Of a stretch of 64,000 nt of DNA, positions 23,236 to 35,134 are shown in pieces. This DNA is from Durusdinium trenchii (lineage: Eukaryota > Sar > Dinophyceae > Suessiales > Symbiodiniaceae). Below the pieces are notes generated by a model that saw nothing but the letters and a program-made list of their open reading frames with translations, was not told the DNA's origin and made no database searches. The stretch covers positions 234,344 through 298,343 of the forward strand of contig CAXAMN010000003.1 in NCBI GenBank assembly GCA_963970005.1. Direction: 5' to 3'. The translations under genes and the position numbers were made by a program. Within the stretch, counting starts at the first letter, position 1. The number at the start of each line of letters is the position of its first letter.

Positions 23236-24381
23236 CTACTCACTTGTCTCCCTGTAGATGGCCAGTTCGTAGTAAGCGCCCATCGCCACAGATCTGGCGC
23301 ACAAGGCGATCGAAGCAATGAAGCAAAGCAGCGAAGATCTATATATAATTGGAGACAATGTCCATCGAGGCAAAAAATTGCAGCATGAGCTGCACCGTTT
23401 TGGCCTCCGCAGTCTTTTCAATGAGCCTTATCTGTTGGAGATCGATGGAGCTCCGGCCTTCATACAAGGAATCTGCACAAGCCTTGATGAAAGTTGAGAT
23501 GCAAACACGCCCCGCTTGTTGGGCAGCAGACCAGAACAAAATGGTAAAGACAACGCAGCGAACTTGAGGTTGCCTGCGTAAACGAACTGACAAAGGCAAA
23601 TGAAGTTGCTGAGGATATCGACCACAAACAATATGATGTCCTTTGTCAGCATGAGCTTCTGCCAAGCGCTCGGATTCTGTCCAGACACCTTAACCTCAGC
23701 AGCGGTTTTGTCCTCTCCGGTGTAGGAGGCATTGGGTCTGTTTTGGGAGCAAGTTACCATAAGTTCCCTGAAAAAACCACCGCCAAGGGACGTGCTAAAT
23801 TGAGACCGCCAGGAACCAGCCAACGGGCATCAACCCCAGCGCTGCCAAAGGACTCACAATTAGTTAATAGAGCCATCATATCATGCCTTTTCAGCTTCAA
23901 GGGGTGGACCTTTTCGGTGCTCTTTGGCAATCATTATCTGGATTATGTTTTCTTTCCGAGTCTTGCCACCTTTAAGGGAAAGAACAGGTTCTCGCTTTTG
24001 TGCCAAGGCCAAGGTGCTGACACTGACCACGTTCCACCCCTTCTCAATGAAGCAATGCCACTTATCGAAATCCCGTGGCAAATTGCAGCAAGATGGCTCG
24101 CGAGACCACCAGCGTACCGGAGGGCCCTCACACCACTTGGCTCTTTCCTTTGAGAAGGAGCCCTGGAAGGAGATATTTTCAATCTCTTCCAGCAAACCCA
24201 TAGCTGCTGCCAAAGCGCACGCCATGCGCAGCGTACGGCGTAAAAGCACACCACACCCCGGCGGCTGGTCAACCAGCAATAGGCATCCACCAAGTGCGCG
24301 ACCAGACAGACAGTGAAGCTGGTGCAAAGGCTGGTCCCAAGTCACCAACCGGATCAACGAATCAAGGCTCCAAAAAGGCAA
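23236..24381 (-). CDS. Multi-pass membrane protein exons (XK-like, weak)
   Basis: An open minus-strand stretch at 24381-23881 (basic, with DFDKWHCFIEKGWNVVSV) is followed by exons at about 23823-23560 (hydrophobic helix DIILFVVDILSNFICLCQFV), 23550-23365 (SLYEGRSSIDLQQIRLIE then AEAKTVQLMLQFFASMD) and 23350-23240 (second hydrophobic helix SSLLCFIASIALCARSVAM). The pattern of a helix, a linker, a conserved EA…LQ amphipathic segment and another helix resembles XK-related (scramblase-family) proteins that I recall from protists. The assignment is tentative and no catalytic residue is available to test it. The protein would act in a membrane. The 5' end is not located. Confidence 0.5.
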
Positions 24382-24599
24382 AGTACGCGGGTATCACATA
24401 TGCGGTCCACATCCAAGCAGCGGATGCAATCACCAGGTGTGAATACCTTGTGTGGCTTGCTGTGAAGTGGGAGGGTGACGGAACAGGATTCATTTGTTCT
24501 TTCCACGCTTTGCATGGTGCTTAAACATCTCCCATGCTTGACAGCAAGCTCTTTGGACAGGACCAAGTCCAACAATTCGTTCACATGCAAAGCACATGT

Positions 24600-26550
24600 C
24601 TCACGCCCAAATCACATTCAGCCAAGCGCCGGCCTAAGCGCTGTGTCCAGTCTGAAGAGGCGCTGATTGCTCCAGCAACCAGCGAACAACCGTTTGATCC
24701 ACAGCTACTTGTCTACTGAGTCTATTATAGTCTACTCAGTCTATTTTTGTGCCAGGTGCAGCAGCCAAAAAGGTGATGGTCCCAGCAGCACTGGGCTATA
24801 GCGCAAGCAACCGAGCAGCGAACAGAGTTGTCAGGCGGGCGACAAAAAGAATGAACACAGCCGCTCAACTTCGCGCTTTTGGAGTCCAAAGCTGCATGTC
24901 CATGGCTGTGAGCATCTAGATGCAAAGGACATGGCCGTGGTCCACCTTCGCCTCATCGGCCTCTCGGGCCCCCCGCCATGGGACATCTTCGCTTGAGCTC
25001 AGCTTTCAGCTTGCAACCGATCTCATGTGGTGGTCGGTGGAACTGTGAGCCAGCCGGCCGGGACTGGGAACCAACGGGAGTGGCCCCTCCCACGAAGCAA
25101 CCGAAACTGGCAACCAGGAGACCATGGGAGACCACGTGGCTTGCCCTTTCGGTCGTGGCAGCCGTGGCACGGTCGCGGCTTTGGCTGTGTTGCTGACGGT
25201 CTAGTCTACTGGCGCAAAAATGCAATGAAGCTGCAGGAGAAACCTTCCAGTTGCCACCAGCAAATCAACGAGTATCGTCGCGTCATAATCCGAACACCTC
25301 ATGCTTGGCCACAGCCCCCATTCTGGCCAGAAAGCAGAATCGTGATTAATCACCCTCCCTTTGGGGTTGCAAGACCTCTTCATATGTTCTTTTTTTGTTC
25401 AAGAGTCTACACTAAAGGGTTCTGCCGGTCCCAGAAACCCGAATAAACACGAAGCCCCCATGCCACCTGCAATAGCCGCGTTGTGAAGAGTCGGGTGGAA
25501 GCCTCGGGGCCAAGAGAAGAAGAGAAGACGAGCAATAGTCGCGTAACATCGCGTAGCCCACTAGCAACATCCTGGAATTGGTTGCGGATCTGCAAATAGC
25601 ACTGGTGGCACTAGTGTCACCAGTGTAGTAGTGGCAGTAGCACCAGTAGCCATGCGGCGATGGTTTTTTAGCAGTGGAGGATTTGTCTTGTGATGATCCG
25701 GGCGAATCTGTTCCGATTCAAAGGGGGGTTTTCAAAACACTGGTGGAACAGGTAGCAAAGCCAGGTCTTCCTATCGTGCATCCTTTTTACTGGCCATAGG
25801 GAAAGGCCCACCATGGCAAGCCCCTCGAAAAACTTAGCACCGACGACTTAGAAGACTGGAAGTCCTTCCATGTGAATCGATCACAATCTTTAATACAAAG
25901 ACACACCGCATCACAAGCAGCAAACGGATGCATTTGCTGTGTATCGAACGGCGATGGCGCCTTCGCCTCAGCGATGGCCCAATTTGTTCAAACAAATCCT
26001 CGCCAGTCCAAAACCAAGTCGCAACTGCAGAAGGTCCTTGGACATTCCGCGACCTTCGTCCTGAGACGGAGCCAAAGGCACGGCGCCGAACGTCGTCGAA
26101 CAAAAGGCGGGTCACCAAAAATAGACGTAAAACCATCTGCGAAGAGAATAAGAACAAGAACTGAGAAATGGGACTTTTCTCGAAACAGTCTTGAAAAAAA
26201 AACCACCCGCTGCTCAACTGTTCAACCCTTCAGCCAAAGAGTTGTCTTGGAGTCGACACTCAACTAACATAACGATGGACGAGAGGTGCTATGGCAAACC
26301 AAATCTGGGTCTCTTTATATGTATATATCGATACATCTCTTATTATTGCTTTGAAATGCTCTGAAGCTCAAGGACTTCAAGGAGTTCGAAGCTGCAGAAG
26401 CTGCCACGTTGAACACATCGAGCCAAGCTTTCCACTTGGGAAGGTCGACCGGATGTTGAGGCGCCTTGAGCCACCCCAACGCGCGCGCGATCAAACCTCA
26501 TCGCGGATGGCGCCTGGATCACGGGTTCCTTGTCACAAATGCTCCGGTGG
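24600..26550. other. No firm gene; scattered GC patches and a palindrome
   Basis: Open frames exist on both strands at 24950-25220 and 25870-26260 but look like shadows of biased composition. No splice-bounded exon stands out. Confidence 0.35.
25603..25626. repeat. Near-perfect palindrome
   Basis: CTGGTGGCACTAGTGTCACC reads almost identically in reverse complement around the central CACTAGTG. It is followed by GTAGTAGTGGCAGTAGCACC, a related low-complexity stretch. Confidence 0.6.
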
Positions 26551-26554
26551 TTGC

Positions 26555-26760
26555 TGCGCATGGAATTTTCTCGGCCACTGTGGTTGCTGCGCAGGCTGTG
26601 GCTGCTGTGGCCCAGCTCTCTCCAGACCTGGTCTCATTGAACGAAGTGCCTCACATGACCCTAGTCGAGGACGCCATTGGAACACTTGGTGCAAGAAAAG
26701 CAAATGTGACAGAACGACACATTGGGTCCTATTGGGTCTATCCAGGAACAAGTGGATGAT
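26555..26760 (+). CDS. Possible exon of an endonuclease/exonuclease/phosphatase-fold protein
   Basis: The plus-strand translation has AVAQLSPDLVSLNEVPHM. It resembles the EEP-family motif in which a strand ending LNEV supplies a metal-binding Glu, and is followed by IGTLGARKANVTERHIG. The Glu of LNEV would be catalytic in that family. Only this one exon is recognisable; the catalytic His and Asp/Asn exons were not found in the window, so it may be a fragment or a chance match. Confidence 0.35.
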
Positions 26761-26764
26761 GATG

Positions 26765-27880
26765 GGGCCTGGTTGCAGGCCTTTTTCAAAAATAGTGATA
26801 ATTGTTACCGACTGTTACAGGTAATAGGACAAACCCAAACTATACAGAACATTACAGAACTATATGTAATATGTAGACTGGTCGACTCCAAGAAGAACGT
26901 CGACAAGAGAATATGATTTGAAAAAGGCAGTTGGTTACAGGAACCGAGTCCGTGATGCAAAACCCATTGCTTGGATTTGCGTCAGGAACCGGGGAAAAGA
27001 AACGCAACACAATGACAATAACACATAAACAAACTTCTCCAGAAGGGGAGATTCACATGGATTCACCAATAGGATAAATAACTACAACTACACAATATCC
27101 CCAAGAAAAATCAAGATGAGCGGTCAAAAGGTCATATAATGATCATATAATGGGCCTATGTCCTTGGCTTACGCGAGAAAGCCTTATGACATCTTATGAC
27201 AAGGCTCTTTCATGTCACAATTAGGCAGATGCCCCAAAGATTGAGTCCTCCAACCTTCGAGGCCATAAGGCCACGCCCAGGTCTAGGACATCCTGCCTGC
27301 TCCGCCTGGTCTAGGCCATCCTGCGATCCATCCGACCCCAAGGACGAGAAGAAACACAAATTGAACGAAGTGAGGCAATTGGCAATATATGTGTGTTTAT
27401 GTGTGTTTTAAAAGACATGTTTTGTTTGTTTTCTTTTTTTTCCGGGTGATGGTGATGTGTGTTGTACTTTTTGCAGATATTTTTAGGGTAAAGCATCCAT
27501 GATCTAAAGGGAGCCCTTACGGCACAACAGAAATCTCAAACTCAAATACATAACAAACATGTATAAAATTCTACCAAAGTGTTCAGAAGAACTTCCGCAT
27601 GGTGTGCATCTTGATCTTGAGAATGCTGATCATGGCAAGTCCAAATGCTCGCTCAACGAGAGGCAACCCGAACAAATTGTCATTCGGTCCTTCATCTCCA
27701 GCTGATCCATGCAAACCTCACACGGGAAGGATGGTAGGAAGGATGGTACTCATTGCCGTCCAAAACACAACACGTTGGTACTGGTCATGCCAACCAGAAA
27801 CCAAAAAAAACCATGGAGATTTCGTCTTCTTTGAGTCCCACAGAGCTGTATTCAACAGGTCACTTTGCCTTCCCCCTACA
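26765..27880. other. No gene seen
   Basis: AT-rich sequence with T-runs and simple repeats (for example TTTGTTTGTTTTC at 27420). No supported exon. Confidence 0.4.
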
Positions 27881-27889
27881 AAACGGTGC

Positions 27890-28445
27890 CTGGTGAGCCT
27901 TCTGGACCGTCCCACTCGGTGCCGGGGTCGTTCCACCCGGTCGCTCCGTGTGTGCTCCCCGCCTGCAGCTGTGCCGGCCACTCGTCATTGCCGGGATCCG
28001 TCCGGATGAGGCGATGAAAGCATTCGGCCGCCTGAAGGGGGGGGGGTTTGGCACTCCGCTGCGCCCAAGCATCCGACAGAAGGGGTTTTGCATGTGGCTC
28101 CCAAAAGCCCTCAATTGGGTGCACGGACTCCTTGGCAGAACCTGAACTCTCCTGCAAAAGCCCAACAGGATTATTTGTGTATAGGTGAAATGATGAACAA
28201 ATCAATAATTCAATTGGTCCAAACATGTCCTCTTCTCTCATCTCCCAACATCCCTCCAAAGCCCCCAACACCTCGCTGTTACCCACCCAACTCTGCCTCG
28301 ACCCTCAACGGCCAAACCCGCCTGCGACCAGTAGCACTGCCGCTGAAGGAGCCGACCCAACAGGCGCAAAGCATAGACCTCGACGAGCGGCGTCGGACGA
28401 AGTGGGAGCTCCGCCCGGAGAAAACCGAGCGCCCATGTGGAGAAC
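27890..28445 (-). CDS. Weak GC-rich exon candidates
   Basis: Minus-strand segments at about 28060-27895 (AAECFHRLIRTDPGNDEWP) and 28440-28280 (EVYALRLLGRLLQRQC) look protein-like, but alternative frames are also open. A 9-base G-run at about 28037-28045 may disturb the frame. No family was recognised. Confidence 0.3.
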
Positions 28446-29048
28446 AATTGAACAACCCCTTTTCATCCTTTTCATGTGTGAATTCAAATATAACTGTCTT
28501 GCCTCATCCTCTTTCACTATAAGCATCCCCCTTCGAATTTCAGCTGTATGTGGGGGTGGTTGATTTTTTAAGGAAAGTGTCCACAGAATCAACCACCCCA
28601 GGTTCGCCAATCTGAAAAAGCTTTACAAAATCAAACCCCCCCAGGACGCAGGCAAGGGCCAATTTCAAGCCGATATTACAAAATCAACTGTCCCAGTCTC
28701 AAGATACAGTCTTTACAAAATCATAGGCACTCTGTCGACATGGCCCAGTACAATTACAAAATCAACCACCCCAAGGCCTCAAACAAGATACAAAATCTCA
28801 ATCATTAAACATGGATTGGAAAAAAACAACCGATTTTGTAATGATTCGGCGCGACCTCATCGAGACGATACGATACGATCAGACAGTAGCACGGACCAAT
28901 GCGCCAAACAGTTGATTACAAAATCAAGCATCCCAATGTCTATCACTAGGAAACAGTTTTACAAAATCAGAGGCACCAAGAGAGCATCCAGAGGCACTTA
29001 TACAGAATCAAGAATCTCAGTCTCGGTTTACTTATCGCTACAGGTTCA

Positions 29049-29098
29049 CAGGTTCACAGGTCCCTTGGTTGATGTTCACAGGTCCCTTGGTTGATGTT
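29049..29098 (+). repeat. Tandem repeat, GGTTCACA / CACAGGTCCCTTGGTTGATGTT
   Basis: CAGGTCCCTTGGTTGATGTT is repeated twice head to tail, preceded by a repeated AGGTTCAC. It lies inside the motif array. Confidence 0.7.
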
Positions 29099-29169
29099 GA
29101 CTTCTCGCTGAAACCTTGTGCCCATGCAGTGAGTTGACTTCACGCGACGTGGGTTGACTTAAGTACGGC

Positions 29170-29815
29170 GCTTGTAGATATCCACCTAGATAGAAGGCTT
29201 TCAAAAGCCCTCTCTCCCGGCTCACTTGTGACAGGTGGGGAAATTTCTGCGACAACGAAGGTGAAGCATGAGCCTCTAGTAGAAGGCATTGGAGTGTGGG
29301 GGTTCCAGGGTTGCGTTGGGAGTTGTTGAAGATTTAGGACTTTGAGGTTTCACATCTTCCTTGGTACTTTTACCTTCATGATCCTTCATGTGTCCACCTG
29401 GAAACCATTACCCCCAGAAGCCCTGACTAGACATCTATAGACATTTAATTGCGGCAGGTGCGGGAACTCCAGCATCCAAGAAGGCGCGGAAGGCGAAGAG
29501 TCTTCAAGCAGAAGGCAAGTGAAGCGTGGGTTTCAATGGGTCTGTTGGGAGACTTTTTGACAGAGTTTATCAGACTGGTTCGATACAGTAGAAAATTCGA
29601 TACAGTAGAAAAACCTGTTTAACCTAGAAACAAGTGCCTTCAGAAGCCCTCACTAGATGTTTAATTGCGGCAGGTGTGGATACTCCTCCACCAAAGAAGG
29701 CAAAGAAGAAAGAGGATCTTCCAGCAGAAGGCCTTGAAGTGTGGGATAGACTGGGCTCAAAGAGAACACTTTCATTAAACATCAACTCAGCAGCGAGACT
29801 CAACAAGGCTCTTGG
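29170..29815 (+). CDS. Duplicated Lys-rich exon unit (2-3 copies)
   Basis: The best copy (29635-29815) reads ALTRCLIAAGVDTPPPKKA, then KKKEDLPAEGLEVWDRL and LSLNINSAARLNKAL. A second copy at 29415-29530 reads HLIAAGAGTPASKKARKAKS followed by LQAEGK. A third, more decayed copy at about 29195-29295 keeps the CTTTCAAAAGCC…GAAGGCATTGGAGTGTGG pattern. The unit repeats about every 220 bp and encodes a basic, nuclear-localisation-like stretch. No other part of a gene is visible nearby, so it may be a pseudo-exon cluster or part of the surrounding repeat. Confidence 0.45.
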
Positions 29816-30717
29816 GATGCCTGGTGTGCGTGTGTGTGTGTGTGTGTTCTAATATATCCTATCTATGATATATCATGAAAAATTATGCGACTTATTGAGA
29901 ATTTAGAAGACCATGTTCTGCAGCAGCTCAACCCACTACAAAATCAACTGTCCATGCTTTAGAGCAGGTCAATCGATTACAGAATCGATTGTCCATGACC
30001 ACCACCCCACCCTAAAACTTGCATAGAATCAACCTCCCCACCCTCACCAATGCGGCACTTTTGACCTCCATACCAACATATTGATTCCTTACAAAATCAA
30101 CAGCCCCAAGAAAGAATGTTGCCCTTACAAAATCAACCTCCCCACCCCCACAAAAACGGCTACCTGGAAACAAACCTTTTTCTTTACAATATCGAAGCTC
30201 TTTTTGTTACCCAGGGAGGTTGATTTTTTAAAGGAAATTCGTACGGGTATCTATAAGCACTGGAGGGCTTACTGGTGAATTCCACGTATGAAATTGAGAA
30301 TCGTCGTTTTGCGCAGCCTTTCAGGGATCCTTCGGTTGAGTCCGTGGAGGCCCTTCAACCTGCACTCCTCCGCTGCCCAACCTGCCCTGGGCAGCCGGGC
30401 GTGGGAGGGCTCCTCTTTGAGAAACGTCACCAGAAAGTGCCGGGCTTCCTCAGCCTGAGACCCCCCCCAAAATTGACAGGCTTTGGAAGGTGGTCAGCAC
30501 CTACCTAGAGTTCCTGATCCCCTCCAGTTCCAACAGAAGATTCTTGTATATTCTTTTCATTCTTCACTTGAAGGGCTCCAAATCTGCAGACTGCATTCTG
30601 TCGTGCTGGGTCCAATCTTGTCCGCTCTCACCAGGCACACCTGTCCACGGCGTTGCTCCAGCAAGGCGAGGGCACAGGTGACCTCGGGGTTTTGACAAGG
30701 CAGATTGGTGACCAAAT

Positions 30718-30792
30718 GAGTTACTAGTAGCAAGAAGCTACTAGGTGGAGGCCATCTCTATTAGATTGGAGGCCATTACCACTAGTAGCAAG
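30718..30792. mobile_element. Hairpin repeat with ACTAGTAGCAAG, copy 3
   Basis: TTACTAGTAGCAAGAAGCTACTAG is a short palindrome-like start. It is followed by two GGAGGCCAT words 22 bp apart and a closing ACTAGTAGCAAGG. It resembles 19.82-19.89 kb and, in reverse, 55.13-55.21 kb. Confidence 0.45.
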
Positions 30793-31127
30793 GACGCTCG
30801 TTAACCTCGGTGACCGAGGTCAGCCAAGTGCCGAGCAGCCTAGCAGACCTAGCAACTACACTCCCTCAAATCATCATGGGTGGCTGTGGAGTGAAAACTA
30901 CCCACCTGTTTGGTATTCGGATTTCTGAATTTCATGGTCATCCGAAATTTCAAGGTCCGTCTTCTTTTTCATCCAGCTCTTCCACATCCATTATCATTAT
31001 TTCAGGAATTGTAGAGGCCAAAAGCTTGGTCAGTGCTCTTTTTCATGGCGGTTTTCGTGAAGCTTTGCCCAACCGCCCGTCAGCGGCACTCGCGATGCTA
31101 CCGCTGACCGGTCAGCCTTGTTAGTCC

Positions 31128-34112
31128 TCATCGCTGTCTGATGTGACAGATTCTATCTTTCGTTCTGTTCCCCCAAATTCCTGGCCCGCGTGGCGCCCGA
31201 GATTTGAGTGGAACATCGGATCTTTGTTTCACAGGACTGGTCCGAGAATGTCGTTCCTGATTAAGACTGTAAGTCATGGGCCGCAAAGGGGCCACTTCGT
31301 GAAGGTCGAACCGGTGCGTCTTCACACGACGGTCTCGCCATGACCCCGGGCCGATCCGTCCACCGGTTGCAGCCGGTGGGCCTCGAAGCGAAGCGAAGAA
31401 GGGCGAACATGACGGAAAGCGAAGCAAAACACGAGTAAGGCGGACGGGTTGCTGGCGCTGGTTCATTGACAGAGACACGACAGTAGGGAAAACAGGACAA
31501 ACATGTACAAACTATATATATATATTATCGAAACACGTTGCCCAATTCTTGAGAGATGTACTCTGGATGCAGCACCATGATGGCACGAAACCAAGAGTGC
31601 TCTCGAAGAGATGCACCATGATGCACTCCAGTAAACCAGTGCCAGGGTCGGCAGCTGACACATGGAACCAATAAAAGCATCGTGCAATAAGCATATATGG
31701 CATACATGGAGCGTCTGAGATATATATGAAATACTTGCAGATATTGTGTTCATATCGAAAACATATCAAAAACAGCACTGTTATAGTTTTCACAGCGTCA
31801 TCACGTGTTCAATCAGCTTCCAACTTCTCGTTGTGCCCGCCGTCCGCGTCCCACGAGGGCCTCTCGATACCAGTAGAGCGCTGCCCGGACCTCGGCGACC
31901 GGTCTTTGGCGACGAGCGAACTCGGTCACCAGAGGGGTCAACACGCTATGCTTTGGGTCCTTGGAACCTGTAACCTGCATAATCCTGCATCTTTGTTTGG
32001 GGGGGAAATGCAGCTTAGTCAAGCTAGATGCAACAAGCATGAATCTCTGTTCAGAAACTGAATTCAGAAAGAATGACAAGGCATTCATAGATGCGTTTGA
32101 ACACTGCACGTTCAGCCATTAAAATTATCTGTGTGCATGAGTTTCTTTTGTATGTGCTTGGCATGTTCCAACGAAATCGCTCATATTAGATGCTCCTGGT
32201 CCTTTCACTCACAGGGAATTTGCTTGGTCATACCAAACCAAATCAGTTCCTTCCGAAATTCCTTCCACACCCAACGCCCCGCGCGCGGATATGAGTGATT
32301 TTGGCAGTCGAGGCACATCATTTTTGGCCTCGTACGCACAGCCCAAGTTGCCTTGCTGATTGGGGTAGCGCGCTTGGAATTGCCCCCATGCTGCAGCACA
32401 AAAAAGGAGATCAAACACGTAGTTTCGTAGATCTTTCTTCCCAATCTTTTCATGCTTTGTGGGTATATTTATCTAGCAGTCTTATACATATTTCTTTCGA
32501 TTAAGGCAATGGCCTACGAATCTTGTTCAACACAATGACAATGTGTTCTCTTATTTCTCTTATCTGTCACAACAATGGGTCTGCAGGTCCGCTTCTGAGG
32601 TGTTGCCGTTTCCTGGCATGCAGTGGTGTGGGGGGTTCCTCACACTGTCCTTGTTTTTTCAGAAGACACAGGTCACCAGCCCCACAAGACATCATCACCC
32701 AACGCACTGTTGGGGGATCCTTCGGCACATGTGGCTACCAACTTCTCAGTTTGGATCCGAAAACCGAAGTGATCCAGCAGCTCTCCGTTTCGTGACGAAA
32801 CACCAAGGGATTTCAGGGTTTCGCCACCTTTTCAGGGTCTCAGCCACGTTCATAATGTAGTCTGGATTCTATTTCAAGCCTGAAGAGGTTTTACAATCCA
32901 TGTCTGGGGGGGCGTTCTATTTTCATAGATATAATGTACAATTGTAGTATATATATATACTGTACAATTATCTGTTTTCTTCATCGAGTCTACATTACTG
33001 AGCAGTCTACACCTGGGTGTCCCCGGCCACAAGCAATATGGCTGAAGGGTGCCAGCTGACGTGCATCGTGCAGCTCCCGGATGGACCTGCGTTGTGCAGC
33101 GGTCATGAACGTGCGTCGGGAGCTGCAAGAAACAACCAAATGGCTTTGGCACCGATGAATGGAGTCCACGGATTCCATTGGTTGAACAAACGCTTGGCTG
33201 TGCTTGCTTGGTTGGCCACATGAAACGGATAATGATGTGTGTGTGTGATGGTGTGTGTCGACATGTCTGTTGCATCTTTGCGACTCTCTTTGCATGTTTG
33301 CACCGGAATGCGTCAGCATTCGGATTTCCCATGCAAAAGGGATTGGACACTTGGTGTTTGGCACGCAGCAAGTAGGTTTCTTCCAATCATTGTCCGCTAA
33401 ATACATTGTAAGTAATCAACTTGGGCTATTGTGCTGGAAAGCAAAAGAAGACAAACAGGAAGATTCCTGACAAACAAACACCCTTGCCCCAAACGCTAAC
33501 CTTTGATGAAACTTTGGCATACCAGCCAAATCATCAAAGCCACTGAAATGAAGATATGTACAAACTTAAACATTAAAAAACATCAAACTGCATGTCTTAG
33601 CTACATCTCCTGCATGAATCTGCATGAACCGAGTTTCTTCGAGGCATTCTGTCAATGCCGCTAGATTCTAGATCTGACCTGTTCCATGTTTGAGTAGAGG
33701 CTCTGCCTGTTCGAGCAAACAACAAAGTATCATCATATATCATCATATTGTTTTTGTTATTATTCTTATTCTTTATCTTCTTTGTCTTCGTCTTCTTCTC
33801 CTTCTTCATTTTCATCATCATCATCAATGGTTGAATTGTTGGATTCTGGATGAAGTATGAGGCAAACACATCGCTCACACTGACACACGCGCACTAGGCT
33901 GTGGAGCGATCCCAGAAAAGGCCACATGCCGTGAGCAAACAATTTGGAACTCACACTGGGACTTTGGCTACAATCTAAAACTACCATTGTGCTGACTAGA
34001 TCGGTTCTCACAAAGCTGTTTCTCACATTCTTCTTTCTCCAAGGCCCCGAACTCCTCGATGCGTCCCTCGTGCAAAAGCCGCGCGCCCAGCTTGGTGGCG
34101 CGGACGGCCTGA
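31128..34112 (-). CDS. Unrecognised multi-exon gene
   Basis: Exons from high to low: about 34112-34013 after an acceptor TTTTCAG (AVRATKLGARLLHEGR, IEEFGALEKEECEKQ), 33124-33009 (SRRTFMTAAQRRSIRELH … FSHIACGRGHPG), about 32398-32208 after GTGCTGCAG (KMMCLDCQNHSYPRAG, WVWKEFRKELIWFG), about 31967-31826 (HSVLTPLVTEFARRQRPVA, VRAALYWYREALVGRG) and about 31400-31250 (KTHRFDLHEVAPLRPM). The first exon has an amphipathic-helix composition. A CxxC pair occurs in the third. No domain was recognised. Exon sizes of 100-190 bp and spacing near 1 kb match other genes here. Confidence 0.5.
33765..33830. repeat. CTT/CAT-rich microsatellite
   Basis: TTCTTCTTC and CATCATCATC runs, intronic to the 31-34 kb gene. 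Confidence 0.7.
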
Positions 34113-34639
34113 AAACCAGCTTGCACGGACCATGCGCGAGTTCACGCTCAAATCCATGAACTGTCTATGTCAGTTTTAAACACATAAACATAATACCATC
34201 CAAAGAGGCCGAAGTTCTAGATCCCGCAAAGGTCGGAATCTGAAGGCTGTGTTGTTGTTTTTTTTCTTTCAAAAAATGATCTAAGTATAACATATGTTGA
34301 ATATAGCCTGAGTAGAGTTGTTTGAGGGATCTTCATTTCACCATCTGCTCGTCAGATCTGGGCATCTCCACCCCCAAAAAATGAAATCTGGCTGGCATGT
34401 CCAAGATGGGCCGATCATGGGAGCTCTGATAGTGCACATCTAGGTGGCTGATACTGGTCATAGGGATGGACGAAATATCAAATGTACATACATATACTCA
34501 CAGGGGACACGTTTCTGAGTCCTTGAGACACCCCGCGTTTCCGTGAGAGATGACTAGACACCCCGCGATGAACACCCCGCCATTCCCAGCGATTCACTTC
34601 GCTGGTCATGACACCTTCGCCACGCGCGCCGCGCCTCGT

Positions 34640-34800
34640 GGGTGAAGGATCAAAAAAACTAAATAAGGATCAAAAACATAATAAAGCAATGAGATCAAGA
34701 GAAAAACTAATAGAGATCAACAAAAAAATCTGGTGACGTAGTAACAAAACAATTGACAAACGAGGATCAAAAACAAAACAAATAAGAATCAACAAAGAAA
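34640..34800 (-). repeat. Array of AGGATCAAAAA units (inverse of the 36.2 kb array)
   Basis: AGGATCAAAAA / AGATCAACAAAAA words recur about every 20-29 bp. In reverse complement they read TTGATCCTTATTT, matching the plus-oriented TTGATCCCTATTT units at 36.2 kb and 52.4 kb. Confidence 0.55.
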
Positions 34801-34839
34801 GAACAGTAATGTGTGCAGTGGCAACAGTAGTAGTGACCG

Positions 34840-35130
34840 TCGTCGTCGTTGTCGTCGTTGCCGTCGTCGTCGTAGTCGTAGTCGTAGTAGTAGTAGTAGT
34901 GGTAGTAGTGGTAGTAGTGGTAGTAGTGGTAGTAGTGGTNNNNNNNNNNGTAGTAGTGGTAGTAGTGGTAGTAGTGGTAGTAGTGGTAGTAGTGGTAGTA
35001 GTGGTAGTAGTAGTAGTAGTAAGTAGTAAGTAGTAAGTAGTAAGTAGTAGGTAGTAGGTAAGAGGTAGTTGGTAGTAGGTAGTAGGTAGTAGCAGTAGTA
35101 GTAGTAGCAGCAGCAGTAGTAGTAGTAGTC
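34840..35130. repeat. (GTAGTAGTG)n minisatellite with assembly gap
   Basis: GTA/GTC/GTG triplets grade from GTCGTCGTT into regular GTAGTAGTG and then AGTAAGT and AGTAGGT units. Positions 34940-34949 are N, so the true array length is unknown. Long open frames across it are composition artefacts. Confidence 0.9.
34940..34949. other. Assembly gap (10 N)
   Basis: Ten Ns inside the GTAGTAGTG array; probably a collapsed repeat. Confidence 0.95.
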
Positions 35131-35134
35131 GACG

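Larger units (their letters stand above)
28556..30240 (+). repeat. Interspersed array of a TTACAAAATCAACC motif
   Basis: About 16 imperfect copies of (T)TTACAAAATCAACCNCCCC lie in one orientation, near 28583, 28622, 28675, 28712, 28753, 28788, 28914, 28958, 29000, 29934, 29976, 30022, 30088, 30125 and 30183, with one inverted copy at 28832. The spacers are 15-70 bp and mostly unrelated. The array is bounded on both sides by GGTTGATTTTTTAA-GGAAA (28557 and 30219), which is the motif's reverse complement with a T-run. Confidence 0.75.

Noticed and set aside
28556..30240. CRISPR-like array (repeats with unrelated spacers)
   Set aside because: The repeats are imperfect, spacers vary from about 15 bp upward, there are no cas genes, and the context is eukaryotic.
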